DNA of 64,000 nt from JAISGQ01 sp045604155 (GTDB lineage Bacteria; Bacillota; Clostridia; Oscillospirales; Acutalibacteraceae): positions 62,001-126,000 of the forward strand of contig JAZUNN010000006.1 of assembly GCA_045604155.1 (NCBI GenBank), given 5' to 3'. Below the pieces are notes generated by a model. It was not told the DNA's origin and made no database searches. It saw only the letters and a program-made list of their open reading frames with translations. Within the stretch, counting starts at the first letter, position 1; the number at the start of each line of letters is the position of its first letter. A program made the position numbers and the translations under genes. Positions 58,670 through 64,000 of the stretch are shown here, in pieces.

Positions 58670-59548
58670 ATGATAAGAAGCATGACAGGCTACGGCAGAG
58701 CACAGGCTGTCGTAGACGGACTTGATATTACAGTTGAAATCAAATCTGTAAACCACAGATACTTTGAATTTTCGGCAAGAACTCCCAGAGGATATTCTTT
58801 TGTGGAGGAAAAGCTTAAATCCTACGCTCAGTCAAGAGTATCCCGAGGCAAGATCGATATGTATGTGACAATAGTCGCAGTGGACAATCCTGCCTGCGAG
58901 GTAGTGCTCAATGAAGCACTTGCACAGAGCTATGTCGATGCAATACGTAAGATATCGGAAGTCACGGGTGTAAAGGATGACCTGACCAATGTTTCAATAG
59001 CCCGTTTCCAGGACATTTTCACAGTGCGCAGAGCAGTTGCAGATGAAGATCAGGTCTGCGAAAACATAATGACCGTTGTCCGTGAGGCAATGGACAGATT
59101 CATCGAAATGCGAGAGGCAGAAGGCGCAAAGATGCGTACTGATGTGGAAAGCAGAGTAGAAACAATCAAAAATCATGTCACATTCATAGAGCAGCGTTCG
59201 CCCCAGACTGTTTCTGAATACATGGAGAAGCTGAAGGCAAAAATTGCTGATCTGCTTGATGGTGCAGCTGTTGATGAGCAGCGCCTTATTACAGAGGTTG
59301 CAATCTATGCAGATAAGGTTGCAGTTGCGGAAGAAACAGTAAGACTTCGCAGCCATTTTGATCAGCTTGCACAGATGATGGAATCGGGCGAAGCAATCGG
59401 ACGAAAGCTGGATTTCCTTGTTCAGGAAATGAACAGAGAAACAAATACAATCGGCTCAAAGGCTCAGGATGCAGCACTTGCTCATATTGTTGTTGATATA
59501 AAGGCAGAGCTTGAAAAGATCAGAGAGCAGATTCAGAATATCGAGTAA
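58670..59548 (+). CDS. yicC: YicC/YloC-family endoribonuclease
   Basis: 292 residues, the family length. N-terminal MIRSMTGYGRA and VEIKSVNHRYFE (about 24-35) and SRGKIDMYVTI are invariant YicC segments. The C-terminal DUF1732 half has VDEQRLITEVAIYADKVAVA, EEVxRLRSHFDQL-like (EETVRLRSHFDQLAQMM) and GRKLDFLVQEMNRETNTIGS. Recent work on YicC/YloC describes an Mn-dependent RNase. It leads the conserved yloC-remA-gmk-rpoZ-priA-def-fmt run of Firmicutes. TTAAGGTGGCG precedes the ATG. Confidence 0.94.
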   Translation: MIRSMTGYGRAQAVVDGLDITVEIKSVNHRYFEFSARTPRGYSFVEEKLKSYAQSRVSRGKIDMYVTIVAVDNPACEVVLNEALAQSYVDAIRKISEVTGVKDDLTNVSIARFQDIFTVRRAVADEDQVCENIMTVVREAMDRFIEMREAEGAKMRTDVESRVETIKNHVTFIEQRSPQTVSEYMEKLKAKIADLLDGAAVDEQRLITEVAIYADKVAVAEETVRLRSHFDQLAQMMESGEAIGRKLDFLVQEMNRETNTIGSKAQDAALAHIVVDIKAELEKIREQIQNIE

Positions 59549-59560
59549 GGAGAAAAGACC

Positions 59561-59830
59561 ATGAAGCTTATAAATATCGGTTTTGGTAATATGGTTTCCG
59601 CAAATCGTCTGGTTGCGATAGTAAGCCCTGAATCAGCACCGATAAAGAGAATTATTCAGGACTCAAGAGACAGAGGATGTCTTATAGATGCAACCTACGG
59701 AAGACGTACAAGAGCGGTAATAATCACCGACAGCGAGCACGTTGTGCTTTCCGCACTTCAGCCCGAAACAATAGCAAACAGACTTAACGACCGTGATGAA
59801 GACGATGAGGAGGAGCTCAATGAAGAATAA
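59561..59830 (+). CDS. remA: RemA-like DNA-binding regulator (DUF370)
   Basis: 89 residues, standard for RemA/YlzA. LINIGFGNMVSANRLVAIVS (about 3-22), PIKRIIQDSRDRGCLIDATY (about 27-46) and GRRTRAVIITDSEHVVLSAL are the conserved blocks, including basic residues that bind DNA. In Bacillus it forms a ring, wraps DNA and activates biofilm-matrix genes; in Clostridia its targets are unstudied. An acidic tail of about ten residues ends it. Its end overlaps the gmk start by 11 bases. Confidence 0.95.
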   Translation: MKLINIGFGNMVSANRLVAIVSPESAPIKRIIQDSRDRGCLIDATYGRRTRAVIITDSEHVVLSALQPETIANRLNDRDEDDEEELNEE

Positions 59831-60410
59831 TTGCAACGGTCTGATAATAATCATATCAGGACCCTCCGGAGTCGGAAAAGGAACACTCATAGGAGAAGTA
59901 AACAAAAAACTTGCAGCAAAGGGAATAAACACACGATTCTCTGTTTCTGCAACCACAAGAGGCCGCTCCGAGCAGGAAATTGACGGAGTACACTATCACT
60001 TCATAACTGTCGAAAAGTTCAACAGCATGATAGAAAACGGCGAGCTTGCAGAATACAACAAGTACGGTGAAAATTACTACGGCACACCCATGGTAAATCT
60101 CACCGAAGCAATAGAGGCAAAGGAGCCTATCATCCTTGACATAGACCTTAACGGTAAAAATCAGGTAGTTGAGAAGATTGACGGATGCCTGACAGTTTTC
60201 GTACTTCCTCCATCAACAGACGTTCTCGAAAAGAGAATAAGAGGCAGAGCAAGAGAGACAGATACAGAAGAATCCATCAGATTCAGACTCAGCCGTGCGG
60301 TTGAAGAACTTGTACATAAGGACGAATATAAATACAGAATAGTCAACGATGATCTCGAAACCGCAGCAAATGAGCTGTACGAGATAATTGTTTCCGAAAT
60401 AAGCAGATAA
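59820..60410 (+). CDS. gmk: guanylate kinase
   Basis: 196 residues from the ATG at 59820, with AGGAGG at 59808-59813 inside remA; in-frame codons before it are not used. Walker A is IIISGPSGVGKGTLIGEV (about 9-26). SVSATTRGRSEQEIDGVHYH (GMP-binding, about 41-60), AEYNKYGENYYGTP and ILDIDLNGKNQV follow; the last has Asn-Gly-Lys-Asn where most family members have xxGAxQV. VFVLPPS and the Arg-rich lid (RIRGRARETDTEESIRFRL) complete it. It makes GDP from GMP and ATP. Confidence 0.95.
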   Translation: MKNNCNGLIIIISGPSGVGKGTLIGEVNKKLAAKGINTRFSVSATTRGRSEQEIDGVHYHFITVEKFNSMIENGELAEYNKYGENYYGTPMVNLTEAIEAKEPIILDIDLNGKNQVVEKIDGCLTVFVLPPSTDVLEKRIRGRARETDTEESIRFRLSRAVEELVHKDEYKYRIVNDDLETAANELYEIIVSEISR

Positions 60411-60444
60411 ACAACTGATAATTAACACAGAAAGGCAGATAAAA

Positions 60445-60687
60445 ATGAAAAAGACAATCGACGAAATCTTCAGCGAGGCAGACAGCCGTTATGCACTGGT
60501 TGATGCAATAGCAAAGAAGGCACGTGAAATAGCAGACAGCGCAGAGCTCAACAATGTATCCCTCAACGAGAAGCCTGTCAATATGGTCCTCAGATATCTC
60601 GCAGAGGGCAAGGCACACGTTGATAATATAAGCGAAACAGAAGTAAAGATCGTCATCGACGAAAAGAATGAAACTTTAGGCTTCTGA
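60445..60687 (+). CDS. rpoZ: RNA polymerase omega subunit
   Basis: 80 residues. SRYALVDAIAKKAREIADSA (about 14-33) is the omega signature. PVNMVLRYLAEGKAHVDNIS then covers the second conserved helix of Firmicute omega. It helps assemble the beta-prime subunit. The position between gmk and priA is the usual one. AAGGCAGATAAAA precedes the ATG. Confidence 0.93.
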   Translation: MKKTIDEIFSEADSRYALVDAIAKKAREIADSAELNNVSLNEKPVNMVLRYLAEGKAHVDNISETEVKIVIDEKNETLGF

Positions 60688-60710
60688 TAACAAAGAAAGG
60701 AACGACAGCA

Positions 60711-63137
60711 ATGAGGGTGGCAGCGGTAGCGATTGAAAAAACAGCATATCATTTTGATAAGCTGTTTTCGTATTCGATACCTGTTCATATGGCTCAGTCC
60801 ATCCACCCGGGCTGCCGTGTAACCGTACCCTTTGGCGCAGGCAACCAAAAGCGCCAGGGAATGGTATTTGAGGTCGAAACCGAGACAGAGCTTGAAAAAA
60901 TAAAGCCAATCTGCGAGCAGCTTGACAAAGAGCCTCTTCTTACGGAGGAGATGCTGAAAATGGCGCAGTGGATGAAAGAAAATTACTACTGCACCCTTTT
61001 TGAAGCTGTGCGCCTGATGCTCCCGACGGGAATAAATATAAACATAGTCCGTTCATATAAGCTTAGGAAGGAAACAGACGAAGAACTGACCGAAAATGAG
61101 AAGCTCATATACAGCACTCTCAGGAATTGTGAAACAGCTGTTTCATTCGACAGACTTATTGATATAATCGGGGCAGAGGGAGAAAGGGCAATAGAATCTC
61201 TTCACAGAAAGGGAATAATCGAAAGAACTGACGAAGCCGTGCGCCGAATGGGCGATGCAACGGTGAAGATGGTAAGGCTGAAAGAAAATGCTGCTGAAGC
61301 AAAGCTGACATCAAAGCAGCAGTGTGTTGTTCAGCTTCTTGAAACAGCAGGCAGTGCATCTGTCAGAGAGGTCTGTTATTTTACGGGAGTGACATCTGCA
61401 GTTGTTGACAGACTTGTCAGAAACGGATATGCAGAGTATTTCGAAAATGAGGTTTACCGAAATCCCTATGAGGATGCGGAAAAATCAGAAAATGACAGAC
61501 CTATTGAGCTTTCAGAAGAGCAGAATAAAGCCTTTGAAACGCTTATGAATGAATACAGAAGCGGAAAGCCAAAGCCCACACTGCTTTACGGAGTGACAGG
61601 CAGCGGAAAAACTTCGGTGTTCATGAAAGTCATCGACAGTGTAATGGAAAGCGGCAAAGGCATAATAGTAATGGTGCCCGAAATTGCGCTTACACCTCAG
61701 ACACTGAGCAAATTCCACAGCCATTACGGCAAGAAATGCGCAGTCTTTCACAGCGGACTTTCTTTAGGACAGAGAATGGACGAATGGAAAAGAGTGAAAA
61801 ACGGTGACGCACAGATAGTAATAGGCACAAGGTCAGCGGTATTTGCACCCTTTAAAGAGCTTGGACTTATCATTATCGACGAAGAACAGGAATACACGTA
61901 CAAATCGGAACAATCGCCAAGATATCACGCCCGTGACGTGGCAAGATTCCGATGTGGCTACAATAAAGCGCTGCTGATTTTATCCAGTGCAACGCCCAGT
62001 ATAGAAAGCTACTATGCGGCGATAAAAACAGGTGCATATACCCTTGCACCGCTCAGAAAACGCTACGGCACAGCAGTGCTGCCCGGTGTTGATGTGGTTG
62101 ATATATCCCAGAGCAGAACAAGTGAAGGGATAATCAGTAATGAGCTGTATGAAGCATTGAGAGAAAACCTTGAAAACGGAAAGCAGTCAATACTGCTTCA
62201 TAACCGTCGAGGTTACAACACCTTTGTTTCATGCCGCTCCTGCGGTCATGTGCTCATGTGTGAAAACTGCAGTGTATCCATGACATATCACAGCGACAAC
62301 GGCAGACTTATGTGCCACTACTGCGGTATGTCTGTACCATTTACCGATAAATGCCCCGATTGCGGAGCCCATCAGCTCAGATATGCGGGACTCGGCACAC
62401 AGAAGGTTATTGAAGAAGTGGAAAAACTGTTTCCCGATGCAAGAATACTTCGCATGGATGCAGATACCACAATGACCAGATTTTCCCATGAAGAAAAGCT
62501 TGGAAGCTTCGGAAGCCACGAGTATGATATAATGATCGGTACCCAGATGGTGGCAAAAGGTCTTGATTTTGAAAAGGTCACCCTTGTAGGAGTGCTCATG
62601 GCAGACCTTGATCTTTATTCCGATGACTTCAGAAGCATGGAGAGAGGATTCTCCCTGCTGACCCAGGTAGTCGGAAGGTCGGGAAGAGGAAAAAATGCAG
62701 GCAGAGCAATAATCCAGACCTTAAAGCCTGATAATCCCGTAATTCCCCTTGCGGCACAGCAGGATTACGATGAATTTTTTGAAAGCGAAATAATAATGCG
62801 AAAGACCATGCTGTATCCTCCTTTCGCAGACATATGCCTTGTGGGCTTTGTGGGTCTGAGCGAAGCTCAGGTCAAAGGCTCAGCATTCAGATTTTTCAGA
62901 ATGCTCAAGGACAAGGCAACAGACGAATACAGCGATGTCCCGCTGAGAGTGCTTGGACCTACAAGTGCCTCAATAGGAAAGGTAAATAAAAAGTTCAGAT
63001 ATAAAATAATCCTCAAATGCAGGAACAATGCAAGATTCCGTTCAATGATGAGTGAAATGCTCAGAGAATTCGGAGCGGACAGAGAAAACGACGGAGTAAC
63101 TGTCTGGGCAGATATTAATCCTGACAGTGTAATGTAA
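60711..63137 (+). CDS. priA: primosomal protein N' (PriA helicase)
   Basis: 808 residues, a full-length superfamily-2 helicase. N-terminal 3'-DNA-binding domain (AAVAIEKTAYHFDKLFSYSI), then Walker A LLYGVTGSGKTSVF (about 284-297), and the DEEQ box LIIIDEEQEYTYKSEQSPRY (about 384-403). LLHNRRGYNTFVSCRSCGHV starts the zinc domain: CRSCG, CENC, CHYCG and CPDCG (eight Cys). Motifs V/VI are GTQMVAKGLDFEKV and QVVGRSGRG. It reloads the replisome at stalled forks. AAAGGAACGACAGC precedes the ATG. Confidence 0.96.
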   Translation: MRVAAVAIEKTAYHFDKLFSYSIPVHMAQSIHPGCRVTVPFGAGNQKRQGMVFEVETETELEKIKPICEQLDKEPLLTEEMLKMAQWMKENYYCTLFEAVRLMLPTGININIVRSYKLRKETDEELTENEKLIYSTLRNCETAVSFDRLIDIIGAEGERAIESLHRKGIIERTDEAVRRMGDATVKMVRLKENAAEAKLTSKQQCVVQLLETAGSASVREVCYFTGVTSAVVDRLVRNGYAEYFENEVYRNPYEDAEKSENDRPIELSEEQNKAFETLMNEYRSGKPKPTLLYGVTGSGKTSVFMKVIDSVMESGKGIIVMVPEIALTPQTLSKFHSHYGKKCAVFHSGLSLGQRMDEWKRVKNGDAQIVIGTRSAVFAPFKELGLIIIDEEQEYTYKSEQSPRYHARDVARFRCGYNKALLILSSATPSIESYYAAIKTGAYTLAPLRKRYGTAVLPGVDVVDISQSRTSEGIISNELYEALRENLENGKQSILLHNRRGYNTFVSCRSCGHVLMCENCSVSMTYHSDNGRLMCHYCGMSVPFTDKCPDCGAHQLRYAGLGTQKVIEEVEKLFPDARILRMDADTTMTRFSHEEKLGSFGSHEYDIMIGTQMVAKGLDFEKVTLVGVLMADLDLYSDDFRSMERGFSLLTQVVGRSGRGKNAGRAIIQTLKPDNPVIPLAAQQDYDEFFESEIIMRKTMLYPPFADICLVGFVGLSEAQVKGSAFRFFRMLKDKATDEYSDVPLRVLGPTSASIGKVNKKFRYKIILKCRNNARFRSMMSEMLREFGADRENDGVTVWADINPDSVM

Positions 63138-63158
63138 AAGAAAGGTGCTGCATATAAA

Positions 63159-63644
63159 ATGGCATTGAGAAGAATACTTGGTAAGGACGAAGATACTCTG
63201 AGAAAGATATCCCGTCCTGTTACAAAAATAGATAAGCGCATCAACACCCTTATTGATGATATGCTTGAAACCCTTGAGGACGCACACGGTGCAGGACTTG
63301 CCGCACCTCAGGTGGGTGTACTTCGCAGAATAGTTATTGTTGATGTAGGCGAAGGCCCTATCATCATGATAAACCCTGAAATCACCTACCGTGAAGGCGA
63401 GCAGGAAACCCTCGAGGGCTGCCTGTCCGTACCGGGCGAATGGGGAATCACACGCAGACCCATGAAGGTTCGTGCTCAGTATACCGACAGAAACGGTGAC
63501 GATTGGGAAATTGAAGGAGAAGGACTCCTTGCAAAGGCAATCTGCCACGAGCTTGACCATCTGGACGGAATTCTTTATATCGACAATGTTGTCAGAATGG
63601 TAGATCCCTCAGAGCTTGAAAGCGATGAGGACGATGACGAATAA
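63159..63644 (+). CDS. def: peptide deformylase
   Basis: 161 residues. Motif 1 GAGLAAPQVGV (about 46-56), motif 2 EGCLSVPGE (Cys metal ligand, about 88) and motif 3 AICHELDHLDGIL (HExxH, about 129-141). These three define active PDF. An acidic tail (ELESDEDDDE) is extra. It removes the N-formyl group from nascent proteins. It is paired with fmt, which adds the formyl group, 9 bases downstream. GAAAGGTGC precedes the ATG. Confidence 0.96.
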   Translation: MALRRILGKDEDTLRKISRPVTKIDKRINTLIDDMLETLEDAHGAGLAAPQVGVLRRIVIVDVGEGPIIMINPEITYREGEQETLEGCLSVPGEWGITRRPMKVRAQYTDRNGDDWEIEGEGLLAKAICHELDHLDGILYIDNVVRMVDPSELESDEDDDE

Positions 63645-63653
63645 GGTGAGAAA

Positions 63654-64000
63654 ATGAAAGTAGTATTCATGGGAACTCCCGATTTTGCAGTGCCCGTACT
63701 CACAGCGCTGTACGAAGCGGGACATGAAATTGTGGGCGTATTTTCCCAGCCTGACAAGCCCAGAGGCAGACATCAGGAACTGACGCCGCCTGAAGTAAAG
63801 GTGGAAGCGCTCAGACTGGGTCTTGAAGTATATCAGCCGAAGTCCCTTAAAAACGACGAAGCCCTTGAGCTTGTAAAAAGCCTTGAACCCGATGTTGCAG
63901 TAGTAGTTGCATACGGAAAAATACTTCCCGAGGCAATACTAAACGTGCCGAAATACGGCTGCATCAACATCCACGGTTCAATTCTCCCGAAATACAGAGG
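63654..64000 (+). CDS. fmt: methionyl-tRNA formyltransferase (partial)
   Basis: The first 115 codons are in the window; the gene runs off the right edge. MKVVFMGTPDFAVPVLTALY and the Asp-Lys-Pro-Arg-Gly-Arg loop (FSQPDKPRGRHQ) are the family's N-terminal motifs. VVAYGKILPEAIL follows, then INIHGSILPKYRG, where Asn, His and Ser of the NxHxSxLP motif include the formyl-transfer catalytic residues. It formylates initiator Met-tRNA from 10-formyl-THF. AAGGTGAGAAA precedes the ATG. Confidence 0.96.
   Translation, partial: MKVVFMGTPDFAVPVLTALYEAGHEIVGVFSQPDKPRGRHQELTPPEVKVEALRLGLEVYQPKSLKNDEALELVKSLEPDVAVVVAYGKILPEAILNVPKYGCINIHGSILPKYR

Noticed and set aside
1..64000. CRISPR arrays, insertion sequences, prophage or defence cassettes
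   Set aside because: No regularly spaced repeats, transposase motifs, phage structural genes or recognised defence proteins were seen on either strand.

Overview
The window looks like chromosomal DNA of an anaerobic, endospore-forming, low-to-moderate GC Gram-positive bacterium of class Clostridia, most like Ruminococcus and its relatives in the Oscillospiraceae. This rests on a complete spoIIIA operon (AA to AH), PolC-type DNA polymerase III, the Firmicute gene order pyrH-frr-uppS-cdsA-dxr-rseP-ispG-polC, the gene run yicC-remA-gmk-rpoZ-priA-def-fmt, a rubredoxin-first ('reverse') rubrerythrin, and consensus sigma-A promoters. Assignment below class is inference. I see no phage, insertion sequence, CRISPR array or plasmid module.

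Layout. 1-6.1 kb: a phosphoesterase, three small unknown proteins in one operon, a two-repeat DUF1508 protein, an FAD oxidoreductase of the UDP-galactopyranose mutase/amine oxidase type, a DUF2975 membrane protein with a YozG-like regulator, and a signal-peptide/single-TM surface protein. 6.1-7.7 kb: a TPP riboswitch controlling thiT and a TraX-family membrane protein. 7.8-11 kb: a large multi-PAS diguanylate cyclase. 11.2-13.4 kb: a tail-anchored GNAT, an SDR resembling the EF-P 5-aminopentanone reductase, and a PP2C phosphatase. 13.5-17.3 kb (minus): nitroreductase, 6-phosphofructokinase, an alcohol-acetyltransferase-like condensation protein and a zinc-ribbon membrane protein in one operon. 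17.5-23.9 kb: small membrane and export proteins, a P-loop ATPase, YebC, and a DegT-family protein that appears to lack its PLP lysine.

24.0-34.8 kb is one housekeeping operon. It covers UMP kinase, ribosome recycling, undecaprenyl-PP and CDP-diacylglycerol synthesis, two MEP-pathway enzymes, the RseP intramembrane protease and PolC. 34.9-39.7 kb is the spoIIIA operon, which builds the mother-cell-to-forespore channel. It is followed by rsmF and a 36-residue Asn/Gln-rich peptide behind a possible sigma-G promoter.

41.3-53.2 kb is an accessory stretch. It holds GNAT, TPR-like and membrane proteins, a stand-alone EF-Tu domain-III-like protein, lipoproteins, tRNA-Ser(GGA), a CotH-kinase lipoprotein, a SHOCT protein abutting a gene remnant, a methyltransferase, a HAD phosphatase, a triple-PepSY lipoprotein, and a rubrerythrin beside a PerR-like regulator with a palindromic operator at its promoter. 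53.2-58.3 kb: ilvE, an RluA-type pseudouridine synthase, a CDF transporter with a manganese-type signature, and a membrane HATPase protein without a phospho-acceptor histidine. 58.4-58.6 kb contains a candidate small RNA between a perfect promoter and a perfect hairpin. 58.6 kb to the end is the yicC-remA-gmk-rpoZ-priA-def-fmt operon, with fmt cut by the window edge.

No single new multi-gene system is obvious. The best leads are the Asn/Gln-rich peptide, the small RNA, the lysine-less DegT protein, the histidine-less kinase-like protein, the EF-Tu-barrel protein and the unknown three-gene operon at 0.7-1.4 kb.
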